Assembly: GCA_026184775.1 (NCBI GenBank)
Contig: JANCYW010000011.1
Location: 124,001 to 188,000 of the forward strand
DNA length: 64,000 nucleotides
Reading direction: 5' to 3'
Origin: Cyanidium caldarium
Lineage: Eukaryota > Rhodophyta > Bangiophyceae > Cyanidiales > Cyanidiaceae
Of the stretch, positions 1 through 9,572 are shown piece after piece. The position numbers and the translations under genes were made by a program. Every line of letters starts with the position of its first letter. Positions within the stretch are counted from its first letter, which is position 1. The notes beneath the pieces were generated by a model. The model saw only the letters and a program-made list of their open reading frames with translations. It was not told the DNA's origin and did not search any database.

Positions 1-1
1 G

Positions 2-295
2 ACCGGCCGGCTGGTCGGCTGGGATGCGCTGGTGAACATGGTGCTGGACGATGCGGTGGAGGAGGGCGCTGTGCCGTCGGACAGCCCGGCGCTCCGCGGG
101 GCGGCCGTGGGCGCGGAAGGCTGGAGCGTGGCCGAGATTTATGCTGCATCTGCACGGCGTGGTGGAGAGGACGCTTCTACGGTCGCGCCGCTGCACAGCA
201 TGGAGTGGGGTGAGGACGGGCGCGTATGGCGCCGTCGGCTCGGCCGAGCGGTGGTGCGCGGACCCGCAGTGACCTCCCTGGGCCCGGTGCCGTAG
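2..295 (+). CDS. LSM7: LSm7-like Sm-fold protein, 3' part only
   Basis: This is the C-terminal 97 residues of a gene that begins before the window; the frame is open from base 2 to the TAG at 293-295. It starts inside an Sm1 motif (TGRLVGWDALVNMVLDD), which matches the LSm7/SmG pattern of a Gly-Arg followed by a D..NLVLDD stretch. It ends with an Sm2-like motif (RRLGRAVVRGPAV), close to the QLG.VV.RG.SV of LSm7. The Sm1-Sm2 linker is unusually long and Gly/Ala-rich. In the family, LSm7 belongs to the LSm1-7 (mRNA decay) and LSm2-8 (U6 snRNA) rings. The longer loop and RRLG motif favour LSm7 over SmG, but the missing N-terminus prevents certainty. It converges on the LeuRS gene with 141 bp between stops. 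Confidence 0.62.
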   Translation, partial: TGRLVGWDALVNMVLDDAVEEGAVPSDSPALRGAAVGAEGWSVAEIYAASARRGGEDASTVAPLHSMEWGEDGRVWRRRLGRAVVRGPAVTSLGPVP

Positions 296-436
296 ATGAT
301 GTGTGCCTTTTTCCTTTAGAGCGGGTACCTGAGGGAATGGACGATGGGACTGTCCGAAGCGAGACCCCGAATTCCCGCACTCCCCTCCATCCGTGCTCTG
401 TCTCTCTGTGCGGGTGTGAACGAGGCCGCTACCCGC

Positions 437-3400
437 TCACTGCTTCACCACAAAGTTCACAATCTTGCCGGGCACAAACACCTCTCGCACCACCTGCTTG
501 CCCTGCATGTGCTTGCTCACCAGCGGCAGCTGACGTGCCGCCTGCAGCACCTCCGCCTCGGGGGCGTCGATCGGCGCCTCGTAAGTGCCCCGCAACTTGC
601 CGTTCACTTGCACCGCGTACGACACCTGCTCCTGCACCAGGTATTGATCGTCGGCCACCGGCCACGTTTGGTACGCCAACGAGGACGGTACGGTGGCTGC
701 CGTTGCCTGCCCGCCTTCTTCATCTCTGGCGCCCTGCATCAGCTGCTGCCACAGCTCCTCGCACATATGCGGCGCGTACGGCGACAGCACCCGCACCAGC
801 GGCTCCACCAACGCGTGCCGCGACCACGGCTCGCTCCACTTGTACGCCGCATTCACATACTCCATCATCGCGGCGATGGCGGTGTTGAAGCGCATGGCCT
901 CGGTGTCGTCGGTCACTTTTCGCAGCATGCGGTGCAGCGCGCGCAGCTGCTCGCGCGTCGGTGGCCCGACAGCGGCGGCGGCGGCGGCAGCAGTGGAGAC
1001 GGCAGTCATGCCTTCGGCGGGCGCGTCCTGCACCAGCCGCCACACCCGATCCAGAAAGCGACGCATGCCGCCGACGCCCTGCGTCGACCACGGCTTCACC
1101 TGATCCAGCGGTCCCATAAACATCAGAAAGCAGCGCAGCGCATCGGCGCCGTACGCCCCGACCACCTCGTCCGGATTGACCACGTTGCCGCGCGACTTGG
1201 ACATTTTGTGCGAGCGCGCCATCACCTCCACGCTCGGGTCGGCCTTGAGCACGTACCGATCGCCGGGCAGTTTCTCCACCTCTTCGGCCGACACCCGCAC
1301 CTCTTCATACTCCTCGCGGTGAGCCGGGTGGCCGTTGGACGAGGAGACGGGTTCAGCGCCCGCGGCATCCGTCGCCGCCGCCGCCGCCGCCGTCGCTGCA
1401 CCCGAACGGGCCGGCCCGTCTCCGACAGCAGCAGCAGCAGCAGCAGCGGTCGCTGTCGACGATCCGGCCGCACCCGCGGCACTCTCTCTCGGTTGCTGCT
1501 GTTTGGTCGGCCGCCGCACCGTAAACTCCATCTCCCCCAATATCATGCCCTGGTTCACCAGCCGTTGGAACGGCTCGGGCGTGCTCACCACCCCGATGTC
1601 GTACAGCACCTTGTGCCAGAAGCGCGCATACAACAAATGCAGCACAGCGTGCTCCACCCCGCCCACATACAAGTCCACCGGCATCCAGTAGCGCTCCTTG
1701 GCCGGATCCACCAGCGCTCGCGTATTGGCGTTCTCGATAAAGCGCAGGTAATACCAACAGCTGCCGGCCCACTGCGGCATGGTGTTGGTCTCGCGCCGAT
1801 ACCGCACTTCGCCGGTGTCCGCATCGCGCACCTCCGCCCAGTCGCGAATGTTGGCCAGGGGCGACTGGCCGTCGCCGCTCGGCTGAATAGAATCGGTGTC
1901 CGGCAGCAGCACCGGCAGCTCGGACTCGTCCACAGCGCGCGGCTCGCCGGTGCGGGCGTCGTACACGATGGGGAACGGCTCGCCCCAGTATCGCTGTCGG
2001 CTGAACAGCCAGTCGCGCAGCTTGTAGTTGACGCGGCGCTCGGCGTGTCCGCGCTCGATCAGCCGTTCGATGATCACCGAGCGCGCTCGGTTCAGTGGCA
2101 AGCCGGTCAGTTTGGCGCCCAGCCAGCTGCAGTCCCAGGCGATGAGCGTGCCGCGCTGTTCGTTCACGATGCGCCGCTCCGGTATGGCGTGCTCGCGGGC
2201 AAACTCCCGGTCGCGGTCATCGCAGCTGGGCACGCCCATGACGGCACCGGTGCCGTAGCCGCCGAGCACGTAGTCGGCCACGTAGATGGGGATGACCTCC
2301 TCGGTGGCCGGATTCAGCACGTAGCTGCCGGTGAACACGCCCGTCTTCTGCTTGGCGTCGGCGGCGGTGCGCTCGCGGTCGCTGCGCTGTATCGCCGCCT
2401 CCACGTACGCCTCCACGTCCGGGCGCTTGAACTTGGTGATGAGGTGCGGCAGCATCGGGTGCTCGGGGGCGATGGCGACGTACGTGGCGCCGCCAATGGT
2501 CTCCGCCCGGGTGGTGAACACCACCAGCGGGTCCTCGACGGCGGTGCCGTCCGGCAGGCGGCGTCCCTTGTACACGGTGGAGAGGATGCGGAACTTGATG
2601 TTGAGGCCCTCGCTCTTGCCGATCCAGTTGCGCTGCATCTCGATGACGTTCTCCGGCCAGTCGAGCGTGTTCAGGTCGGCCAGCAGTCGCTCGGCGTACT
2701 CGGTGATGCGCAACACCCACTGACGCATCGGTCTGCGCTCCACAGGGTGATTGCCGCGCTCGCTGCGGCCATCGATGACCTCCTCGTTGGCCAGCACCGT
2801 GCCCAGCGCCGGACACCAGTTCACCGCCACCTCATCCTGGTACGCCAGACCGCGCTTGTACAGCTGCAGAAAGATCCACTGCGTCCATCGGTAATAGCTC
2901 GGATCGGTGGTGTTCACCTCGCGCTGCCAATCGAACGAGAAGCCCAGCATGCGCAACTGCGCGCGGAAGCGGCCGATGTTGCGCGCGGTGGTCACCGACG
3001 GGTGCGTGCCGGTCTCCAGCGCGTACTGTTCCGCCGGCAGGCCGAACGCATCCCACCCCATCGGGTGCAACACGTTGAAACCGCGCATGCGCTTGTACCG
3101 TGCCACGATGTCGGTGGCAGTGTATCCCTCGGGATGTCCGACGTGCAAGCCGGCGGCGCTGGGGTACGGGAACATGTCCAGCACGTAATACTTGGGTCGG
3201 GTGGTGTCCACCTCGTCCGGGGTGCGGAACGTCTGTTCGCGCTCCCACAGCTCTTGCCACTTGCGTTCCACGGCCAGAAAGTCGTACGCCGCCGGAGCCG
3301 GGGCGCTCGCGGCGGGAGCGTCGGTGGCCGCGGCGGTCGACGACGATCGGTCAGACGGCTGGTGCATCCGCCAAGTACGCGCGGTCGGAACGGCGCGCTC

Positions 3401-3541
3401 GCGATGCGGCCTTCGAGCGCTGGCGCCGGAACGAAAGCGCTGGCACAGCGCCCACGACAATGTTGCGGCCGCGCCGCTCCGCACGGCCGGCGGGCCACGC
3501 ACCCGCAGCACGCTCGTCCAGGGCGATCCGACGAACGCCAT
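437..3541 (-). CDS. Bacterial-type leucyl-tRNA synthetase, organellar
   Basis: A 1034-residue class I synthetase that charges tRNA-Leu. The HIGH motif reads HVGH at residues 133-136 after a typical MFPYPSAAGL lead. KMSKS is intact at 779-783. The architecture is that of bacterial LeuRS, not the cytosolic eukaryotic type, so it should serve mitochondria, plastid or both. The ATG at 3541 is preferred because it adds an Arg/Ala/Ser-rich, acid-poor presequence of about 60 residues (starting MAFVGSPWTSV) before the conserved start. A later ATG at 3367 (MHQPSDR) would give an untargeted form. An Ala/Gln/Ser-rich insert of about 70 residues precedes the KMSKS region (about 1330-1520). No second, cytosolic LeuRS lies in the window. 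Confidence 0.95.
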   Translation of the reverse strand: MAFVGSPWTSVLRVRGPPAVRSGAAATLSWALCQRFRSGASARRPHRERAVPTARTWRMHQPSDRSSSTAAATDAPAASAPAPAAYDFLAVERKWQELWEREQTFRTPDEVDTTRPKYYVLDMFPYPSAAGLHVGHPEGYTATDIVARYKRMRGFNVLHPMGWDAFGLPAEQYALETGTHPSVTTARNIGRFRAQLRMLGFSFDWQREVNTTDPSYYRWTQWIFLQLYKRGLAYQDEVAVNWCPALGTVLANEEVIDGRSERGNHPVERRPMRQWVLRITEYAERLLADLNTLDWPENVIEMQRNWIGKSEGLNIKFRILSTVYKGRRLPDGTAVEDPLVVFTTRAETIGGATYVAIAPEHPMLPHLITKFKRPDVEAYVEAAIQRSDRERTAADAKQKTGVFTGSYVLNPATEEVIPIYVADYVLGGYGTGAVMGVPSCDDRDREFAREHAIPERRIVNEQRGTLIAWDCSWLGAKLTGLPLNRARSVIIERLIERGHAERRVNYKLRDWLFSRQRYWGEPFPIVYDARTGEPRAVDESELPVLLPDTDSIQPSGDGQSPLANIRDWAEVRDADTGEVRYRRETNTMPQWAGSCWYYLRFIENANTRALVDPAKERYWMPVDLYVGGVEHAVLHLLYARFWHKVLYDIGVVSTPEPFQRLVNQGMILGEMEFTVRRPTKQQQPRESAAGAAGSSTATAAAAAAAVGDGPARSGAATAAAAAATDAAGAEPVSSSNGHPAHREEYEEVRVSAEEVEKLPGDRYVLKADPSVEVMARSHKMSKSRGNVVNPDEVVGAYGADALRCFLMFMGPLDQVKPWSTQGVGGMRRFLDRVWRLVQDAPAEGMTAVSTAAAAAAAVGPPTREQLRALHRMLRKVTDDTEAMRFNTAIAAMMEYVNAAYKWSEPWSRHALVEPLVRVLSPYAPHMCEELWQQLMQGARDEEGGQATAATVPSSLAYQTWPVADDQYLVQEQVSYAVQVNGKLRGTYEAPIDAPEAEVLQAARQLPLVSKHMQGKQVVREVFVPGKIVNFVVKQ

Positions 3542-4164
3542 AGTACATCCTGAGCACCCAGGTGCTCCGTCTGACATTTTCGTGCCGTGGATTCCGATGC
3601 CACCCACGGCTGTTGTCGCTCGGTCGACGCGGCACTGCCGCCGATGTGCTCGCTGCCGGACGCCGCGGCGCACCGAGGCGTCAGCGGCCGCCGGCGCAAC
3701 CACCGTAAAATCGCCACGCAAGGTTCGATGGTTTCCCCTCGTCGCCCTGTCCACTCTAACGGACCCCCCGTGAACGTTGAGGCTGCTGCCACCAGCGACA
3801 ACGCGTTGCCCCACGAGCTGCGGTGTGCGAGGCGCGCTCAGCCCTGCAAGTGCAACGTTCGCAGAGACGATGTCCTCGATGAGCATCGCTGACGGTGTGA
3901 TGCACACTGCGGTGGAGATGGGCACTTTGGGAAGCGGGAAGGGCACATACGAGCGGTGTTGCCTGTACCGAGGGTGTCCGAGTGTTTTGCACGGACAGGC
4001 ACCGGTTCAAGGCGTAGTGCGGGGGGCGACGTTTGGCCAGGCAAGGAAGGCGAGGAGGGAGCGGAGGCGCGTTGGACGTGTGCTGCCGTTGGACAGTCGA
4101 TGATCAGAACAAGGCGTTATGAGCAACAAGGCGGAGCGCGGAGGAAGCCATCAGCTGACGTGCG
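3542..4164. other. Gap upstream of LeuRS
   Basis: About 620 bp lie between the LeuRS start and the 3' side of the U5 candidate. Short open frames exist on both strands but none resembles a known protein. An in-frame ATG at 3577 could lengthen LeuRS by 12 residues. I see no tRNA-like fold. It should hold the LeuRS promoter. Confidence 0.5.
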
Positions 4165-4475
4165 TCTCGCGCGCCGCTCCTCAGCAGCTGGCGTTCCTCC
4201 TTCGATTGCGGTAGGGGACGAAAAATTCCGGCGGCAGCGTTGCAGGCGGTCATGAAACCGCACCGTCCGCTGTCGCCTGGGGCACGAGTCGATCGCCGCA
4301 AGCGCGCGTTCGCCCTGCACGCGCATCGCCACACTGCGGGCGCGCTCGATGGCACGCCGGCCAGAGCGCCGCAGCCGGTGCGCTTCAAACCATCGTCCGG
4401 ACACCGCAAGTAAAAGGCATGGGGTGTTTGCGTTTCTCTCTCCAACCGCGGCTCGAGGGGCAGTCGGCAATCCCA
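4165..4475 (-). ncRNA. U5 spliceosomal snRNA candidate
   Basis: Read on the minus strand, bases 4419-4409 are TGCCTTTTACT, which matches the invariant 11-nt loop 1 of U5 (human CGCCUUUUACU). The loop is closed by an 8-position helix, ACACCCCA with TGCGGTGT, with one C-C mismatch. Flanking it are CGCAAA on the 5' side and TCCGG on the 3' side, where U5 has internal loop 1 (CGCAUAA and UCCGUGG). Outside this, AGCC-gc-GGT (4453-4445) pairs with ACCGGCT (4379-4373). An Sm-site-like AATTTTTCG lies at 4227-4219. It is followed by a hairpin (arms CGCC..GCT and AGC..GGCG, about 4194-4173) where the 3' terminal stem should be. Loop 1 aligns the exons during splicing. About 145 nt separate stem I from the Sm site, longer than in human U5 but reminiscent of enlarged U5 RNAs. 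The ends are estimates. Confidence 0.7.
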
Positions 4476-5116
4476 CTGCCCGTAGCCGGTCGGTGACGAT
4501 CGTTTGGCAGGGCTCGCGGACCACCGAGGTCACACGCGCACGCTCACAGCGCGACCGCCCGCGCCGCCGTCTCCTGCCGCCGCGGACGCCACTTCGCCCC
4601 CGGGAACGAACCCGAATCAGTCCGCGCCGGCAGCGGATAGTGCCCACGACGCAGGGGCCGGCGGCACGATGACGCGGAGACACCGCCCAAAGATATGCAG
4701 GGCGCGGCGTGCCGGGGGAGCCGCGCGCTGGAGCGACCCTTTCGGCATTTTAGGGAAATTCCCTTACGTCGATAGGGGACATTCCTGGGCGGCGCATTCC
4801 GTGGGAAAGCGTCCGTGATCGGTGAAGGGAGGGTCGTCGCGACGTTGCCGTTCAGGTCTGCTGGCGGGGCGTGCATGTCAGCAAAATGGCGGCGAGGCGC
4901 TTGATACCATCGGGAGTAGAGGCAAAGGCTGACGGAGACATGAGCGAGGCGCAGTTCGTGCCTGAAGAGACAACCCGAGGCGACGCGGACGCGTGGGTTG
5001 GCGGGCGACAACGACGACGTCGGTGCCGCGGCGCTGGCCACAACTCCCGGAGTCGTCCTGGGAACGAAGATTTTCAGGGACGTCGATGGACATCGCATTT
5101 AGGGTACGATAGAGTG
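4476..5116. other. Gap between U5 candidate and NUMOD3 gene
   Basis: About 640 bp that should hold the U5 promoter (minus strand) and the promoter of the 5117 gene (plus strand). It contains an interrupted palindrome, GGGAAaTTCCC (4753-4763), followed by a second GGGGAC/GTCGAT-rich stretch. No known element was recognised. The reading frame of the downstream gene is open back to 4871, but only from a GTG. Confidence 0.45.
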
Positions 5117-6451
5117 ATGGCCGCGGCCTTTACAGGTTGTGGAGTGTGGGGTCGGTTAAGTGTGTCGGGTCGACGCGCGTCCTTGCCGCCGTGGGCATCA
5201 GACGGCAGCGGCTTTACGTCTGCCTCTACGCTGCGAGTTTTGGCACTTCCCAGCACCGCCACCACCGACAACGTAGCGGCTGACCCCGTGTTCCCCTCCT
5301 CTTGCCCGGCACAACGATCACGGAGGAGGCGATCGCCGACTGCTCGTTTGTGCTCTGTGGGAATGTTGGCGCACTCGGAGGAGACTGGCCCAGCGCAGCG
5401 CGACCGTCCCGCCCGCCGAAAATATAACCGGCGAACGAAAGACGAGTTCTTCCTGCTCTTGCCGCGAAAGCCTCAAAGTCACCACCTGGCGCGCTTCCTG
5501 GTGCCTTTTATGGTGAGCGACGCGTTCACCACCGAGAACATCCTGGCGGTGGTGCTCGTGGCCACTCTGCTGCGTGTCGATCGGCGGCTGCTGAGCGAGC
5601 GGCCGCCGCGCTCACCGGAGACGCGTGCCAAGATCTCCCGCGCGCTCTCAGGGCATGTGCGCTCGGAGCTTTTTCGGCAGCGCATCTCCGAGCGCATGCG
5701 CGGCCGAAAGCTGTCGGAAGCGCATCGGTTGCACTTACGGCAGGCGCTGACCGGCGAAAAGAATCCGTTGTACGGACGGCGTCGCACACCCGAGGAACGG
5801 AGGCGGATTGCCGAGGGCGTGCGGCGAGCGCTTATAGCGCGGGCCCAAACACTCGGGCTCACCGACCACATCACCGCCGACGGGCGCGTCAAGATGCCGC
5901 GTCGCGAATGGACGGGAACCAAGCTGGAGCGCAATGTGCGCTTGGCCATACTGCGTCGTCGGCTGCACTCGGAACTGGATCGGGAGGTGGACGCGCACAT
6001 CCAGCTTGCTAACTCGCGCCCATTCACCAAGGAGGAAATCGAACGCCTACACGCCATGGTGGATGAGCGCCATCAGCGGGGCGGCAGTGGTGGAGACGGC
6101 GAGCCGCTGGATGCGGTTGAAGGGGCCGTGTCGCCGTCGTCGTCGTCGTCGTCGTCGTCGTCGGTGTCTGCGGAAACGTCGCCGCCATCGCCAAATGCAT
6201 CGCCGGCATCGGATAGCGCACACCGCAATGGTCAGGGCGCGAATTCCTCTCCAGTAGAACGCACCAGTGGCAACGCCAAAGTGCCGTGTGCAACCTGCCG
6301 CGGTGATGGCGTGTTGCCGTGCTCCGCTTGCGTGCAACGCTTCGGTATGCGCAGCAATCGGTGTCCCCAATGTCGCGGCAGCGGCATCGAGTTTTGCCGC
6401 GCGTGCGATGGCACGGGCTATGCTATGCGGAGCGTGACGCAGCGTCGGTGA
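5117..6451 (+). CDS. NUMOD3-repeat protein with DnaJ-type zinc finger
   Basis: A 444-residue protein, probably organellar. The first 80 or so residues are Ser/Ala/Arg-rich and acid-poor, like a transit peptide, and start at ATG 5117. From about residue 166 to 250 there are about three tandem NUMOD3-like motifs (patterns of the type PETRAKISRALSG and SEAHRLHLRQALTG). NUMOD3 is a helix-turn-helix-like DNA-binding module best known from GIY-YIG and HNH homing endonucleases, but no nuclease domain is present. A serine run coded by TCG repeats follows (about 6130-6165). The C-terminus (about 391-434) has four CxxC pairs (CATC, CSAC, CPQC, CRAC), with CxGxG-type spacing in three, as in the DnaJ cysteine-rich domain of the plastid proteins BSD2 and LQY1. 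DNA or RNA binding in an organelle is inference. Confidence 0.72.
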   Translation: MAAAFTGCGVWGRLSVSGRRASLPPWASDGSGFTSASTLRVLALPSTATTDNVAADPVFPSSCPAQRSRRRRSPTARLCSVGMLAHSEETGPAQRDRPARRKYNRRTKDEFFLLLPRKPQSHHLARFLVPFMVSDAFTTENILAVVLVATLLRVDRRLLSERPPRSPETRAKISRALSGHVRSELFRQRISERMRGRKLSEAHRLHLRQALTGEKNPLYGRRRTPEERRRIAEGVRRALIARAQTLGLTDHITADGRVKMPRREWTGTKLERNVRLAILRRRLHSELDREVDAHIQLANSRPFTKEEIERLHAMVDERHQRGGSGGDGEPLDAVEGAVSPSSSSSSSSSVSAETSPPSPNASPASDSAHRNGQGANSSPVERTSGNAKVPCATCRGDGVLPCSACVQRFGMRSNRCPQCRGSGIEFCRACDGTGYAMRSVTQRR

Positions 6452-6774
6452 AATCTGTGGAAACGTACAGAATGGCGGGTGACAATCGCACGATCAGAGA
6501 GACGCGTTGCTCGAGGGACGGACGTTTCGGGGGCGCACGTCGGAACCGATCTTCCCCAAAAAGTGCCCTCACTTGGGCACATTGCACGTGCTTCTGTAAA
6601 ATTCCCCGATCTTCCACGCATGCTTCCCCCGACTTCGCCGGCTGTTTCACTCTGCACCGATTGTGTCGCCTCTGTACCGCTGCCAGTATCACGCGCCGTG
6701 AAAAGCGCTGCTACCCAGGTGAACACCACGAGCTCGCTAGTATCATCGTCATTCGCTTTACCCCTCCGTTCACC
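6452..6774. other. FtsH upstream region
   Basis: About 320 bp between the NUMOD3/zinc-finger gene and FtsH. Besides the palindrome and G-box core listed separately, I see no open frame of note. The sequence becomes C/T-rich toward the FtsH start. Confidence 0.45.
6563..6590. promoter_or_regulatory. Inverted repeat plus G-box core upstream of FtsH
   Basis: GTGCCC (6563-6568) and GGGCAC (6575-6580) form a perfect 6-bp inverted repeat with a 6-nt spacer. It is followed at once by CACGTG (6585-6590), the palindromic G-box core used by bZIP and bHLH factors at many light-responsive plant promoters. The site lies about 185-210 bp before the FtsH ATG. Function is inferred from position only. Confidence 0.28.
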
Positions 6775-9054
6775 ATGGCGCGCTTGGCGTTTACGCTGAA
6801 TTCGGTGGCGCTCCCCGGTGGTTTTCTGGGGCGGCCGACGGCACCCCGGCAGGTGCGCTCAGTCGCGTCGGCGGCGCCGTCTCGCTACGCGCACGGCCGG
6901 CCGTCGCGGGCGGTGAGCGCGGTGCGCATGCAGGCGCCTGGATCTCAGTTACCGCCGACGACGTCGGAGACGTTGGGGCGGGTGCTGCGGGATGCGGTGC
7001 GGGAGAACGTGGAGCGCGGCCGCGTGGATGGCGCGCAGTATTGGACGCGACTGCAAGCTGCGCTCGCCACCGGCGTCCGTCGTCGGTCGCGCTCATCAAC
7101 GCTGGCCGGAGCGTTGGCGTCGGCGATGATCGTGCTCGCCGCGGCCACGCTAAGCGGTAGCGCGGGGTCGCTGCAGCTGTCGCCGGTGGCGAGCGCCCAT
7201 GCGGCGCCCGCGACCACCACCGCAGCACCGACGTCGCGGCCGACACAGAGTACCGCCATCAACGGCAACACGTCCGAGGTGCCCTCAGGCGGTCATTTGC
7301 GCTACTCGCAGCTGCTGGATCTGGTGCATCGCGATCGCATTGAAAAGGCCACCTTCGCCCCCGACATGCAGCGCCTCCTGGTGGTGGACGTGGACGGCAA
7401 TCGGTACCGCCTGGATGCGCTGCCGCCGGACCAGGAACTGTTGTCTGATCTGGCGGCGCACAAAGTGGACGTGACGGTGTTGCCGGCGCAGCAGGACGGG
7501 AATACGGGCGACCTTTTGCGCTCGCTGGTGGTGCCGCTGCTGCTGTTCGGCGGCCTGTTTCTGTTGTCGCGGCGCATCGGCGGCGGTTTCGGCGGGGGCG
7601 GCATGAACAACCCGCTGGACATGGGTCGCTCGCAGGCCAAAGTCCTGATGGTGCCCAAAACGGGCATCACCTTTGGCGATGTGGCCGGGGTGGAAGGCGC
7701 CAAGTTGGAGCTGCAGGAGGTGGTGTCGTTTTTGAAAAACTCGGACGAGTTCACCGAGGTGGGCGCGCAGGTTCCCCGCGGTGTTATTCTGGAGGGCCCG
7801 CCCGGCACTGGCAAGACGCTGCTGGCGCGCGCCGTGGCCGGCGAGGCTGGCGTGCCGTTCTTCTCCATCTCCGGATCGGAGTTTGTGGAGATGTTCGTGG
7901 GTGTGGGCGCTGCGCGAGTGCGCGATCTGTTCGCGCAGGCGAAGAAGAACGCGCCGTGCATTATCTTCATCGATGAGATCGACGCGGTCGGGCGGCAGCG
8001 GGGTGCGGGCTATGCGGGCGGCAACGACGAGCGCGAACAGACGCTGAATCAGCTGCTGACGGAGATGGACGGTTTCGAGGGCAACGCGGGCGTGATCGTC
8101 ATTGCCGCCACCAACCGCAGCGACGTGTTGGATCAGGCGCTGCTGCGGCCCGGCCGTTTCGACCGCCGCGTCGCCGTGGATTTGCCGGACGTGCGCGGGC
8201 GCCTGGGCATTTTGCGGGTGCACGCGCGCAACAAGCCGTTGGCGTCGGATGTCGACTTGGAGGTGATAGCGCGACGCACGCCCGGCTTTAGCGGCGCATC
8301 ATTGCAGTCGCTGATGAACGAGGCGGCCATCCTGGCGGCGCGCCGCGACGCCACCCAGATCACCAACGAGGACGTCGACGGAGCGCTGGATCGGGTGTTG
8401 TTGGGCCCGGCGAAGAAGGACACCATCATGTCGGAGTACAAGAAGCGTCTGGTGGCTTACCACGAAGCTGGCCACGCGCTCATCGGCGCACTCACACCCA
8501 GTTACGATCAGCCGATCAAGGTCACCATCCTGCCGCGCGGCGGTGCGGGCGGCGTCACCTTTTTCGCCCCCGATGAACAGCGCTCCGAGTCGGGCATGTA
8601 CTCGCGCCATTTCCTCGAGGCACAGCTATCGGTAGCGCTGGGCGGGCGCGTCGCCGAGGAGATCGTGTACGGCACCGAGGAGGCCACCACCGGCGCCTCC
8701 AACGATCTGCAACAAGTGACCAATGTGGCGCGCCGCATGGTGGCCGAGTTTGGCATGTCGGACGTGCTGGGCCCGATCACGGTGGAGAGCTCAGGCATGC
8801 CGTTCATGGGCCGTGAGATGGGCTCGCGCGGCCTGCCCTTCTCCATGGAGACCCGCAAGCTGGTGGACGCCGAGGTGGACCGCCTGGTGCGCGGTGCCTA
8901 CCAGCGGACGCACGACCTGCTCACCAAGAATCGGCCGCTGTTGGACAAGCTGGCAGACCTGCTGGTCGAGAAGGAGACCGTCACCTCCACCGAGATCGCC
9001 TTACTGATCGCCGAGGGCGACGTGCAGATGGCCGAGTACGCCGTGTTGCCGTGA
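6775..9054 (+). CDS. Plastid FtsH AAA zinc metalloprotease
   Basis: A 759-residue membrane protease that in plastids degrades damaged thylakoid proteins such as photosystem II D1. Order of parts: an Arg/Ser/Ala-rich transit peptide; a hydrophobic stretch ending in ASAHA (about residues 120-145), resembling a thylakoid-transfer signal; a small lumenal domain; a second hydrophobic segment (about 245-260); the AAA module with Walker A GPPGTGKT at 341-348, Walker B IIFIDEID and the arginine-finger region RPGRFDRR; then the peptidase with HEAGH at 563-567. All catalytic motifs look intact. ATG 6775 sits in a good Kozak context (caccATGg) and directly yields the targeting peptide. The sequence is closest in style to chloroplast FtsH rather than mitochondrial AFG3/YME1, but the exact paralogue cannot be fixed by eye. 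Confidence 0.95.
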   Translation: MARLAFTLNSVALPGGFLGRPTAPRQVRSVASAAPSRYAHGRPSRAVSAVRMQAPGSQLPPTTSETLGRVLRDAVRENVERGRVDGAQYWTRLQAALATGVRRRSRSSTLAGALASAMIVLAAATLSGSAGSLQLSPVASAHAAPATTTAAPTSRPTQSTAINGNTSEVPSGGHLRYSQLLDLVHRDRIEKATFAPDMQRLLVVDVDGNRYRLDALPPDQELLSDLAAHKVDVTVLPAQQDGNTGDLLRSLVVPLLLFGGLFLLSRRIGGGFGGGGMNNPLDMGRSQAKVLMVPKTGITFGDVAGVEGAKLELQEVVSFLKNSDEFTEVGAQVPRGVILEGPPGTGKTLLARAVAGEAGVPFFSISGSEFVEMFVGVGAARVRDLFAQAKKNAPCIIFIDEIDAVGRQRGAGYAGGNDEREQTLNQLLTEMDGFEGNAGVIVIAATNRSDVLDQALLRPGRFDRRVAVDLPDVRGRLGILRVHARNKPLASDVDLEVIARRTPGFSGASLQSLMNEAAILAARRDATQITNEDVDGALDRVLLGPAKKDTIMSEYKKRLVAYHEAGHALIGALTPSYDQPIKVTILPRGGAGGVTFFAPDEQRSESGMYSRHFLEAQLSVALGGRVAEEIVYGTEEATTGASNDLQQVTNVARRMVAEFGMSDVLGPITVESSGMPFMGREMGSRGLPFSMETRKLVDAEVDRLVRGAYQRTHDLLTKNRPLLDKLADLLVEKETVTSTEIALLIAEGDVQMAEYAVLP

Positions 9055-9572
9055 TGACGCTGCAAGAGACAAGCGCAGGACGCATGCTCCTGCGGGCCTT
9101 TTTCCCGTAAACGAATCGGTTGCCCACGCGTGCGACGAATACGAGGCAACGCGTAGGGAAGAGGAAAGATCCCCATTACCTCGTCGACACCGACAAGTGC
9201 TTCTAACGCTCTCTCTCTCTCTCCTCTCCCTATTCCCCACGCTGCCTGCGCGCACCCGGTCCTCTCCGTGCGTGCGCGCCGTTGCGCATCGGTGCGCACA
9301 CCCGTGTGTGCGTGTGTGCGTGTGTGCAGGGTCATCGCCCAGCCGGCTCCGCATGGCGCGCCATCCACAGCCGCGCGCGTTTCGGTGCGCGCGCACAGGC
9401 GGGTGGTATCGCGAGGCTGCGCACACCGCCCGATTCTGCCGTCTCCCGGTCCCCGACGAACGTATCGTCGCGGAGAGGGTGTTGCGGGCGTTGCCGGGAT
9501 CGTCTGCTGTGTGAGTGTCGTTTTGGGAGGGTGTTTCGGTCCGGCTGGTGGCGTCTGCAACACTTCGCGTGC
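9055..9572 (+). other. Leader of the ankyrin gene with a splice-acceptor-like stretch
   Basis: Of the 518 bp between FtsH and the ankyrin ATG, 9201-9329 looks like the end of an intron. It has TTCTAAC at 9201-9207 (branch-site-like), a (CT)n tract at 9209-9222, then more than 100 bases with no AG until a (GT)n run (9304-9327) ending in GCAG at 9328. GTAAAC near 9108 is the only weak donor seen. A 5'-UTR intron is possible. The frame is also open upstream of 9573, but the predicted peptide there is not protein-like. Confidence 0.3.

Noticed and set aside
344-3553. 1069-codon plus-strand open frame opposite LeuRS
   Set aside because: It is the shadow of a strongly conserved synthetase, has no domain sense (His/Arg/Leu-rich), and such antisense frames occur opposite most genes here because of GC-rich third positions.
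4117-4683. 188-codon minus-strand frame across the U5 candidate
   Set aside because: The translation is Arg-rich with no homology sense, and the RNA structural features explain the conservation-like signals better.
4753-4763. GGGAAaTTCCC palindrome as a regulatory site
   Set aside because: An isolated 11-bp match with no second copy in equivalent positions; recorded in the gap entry only.
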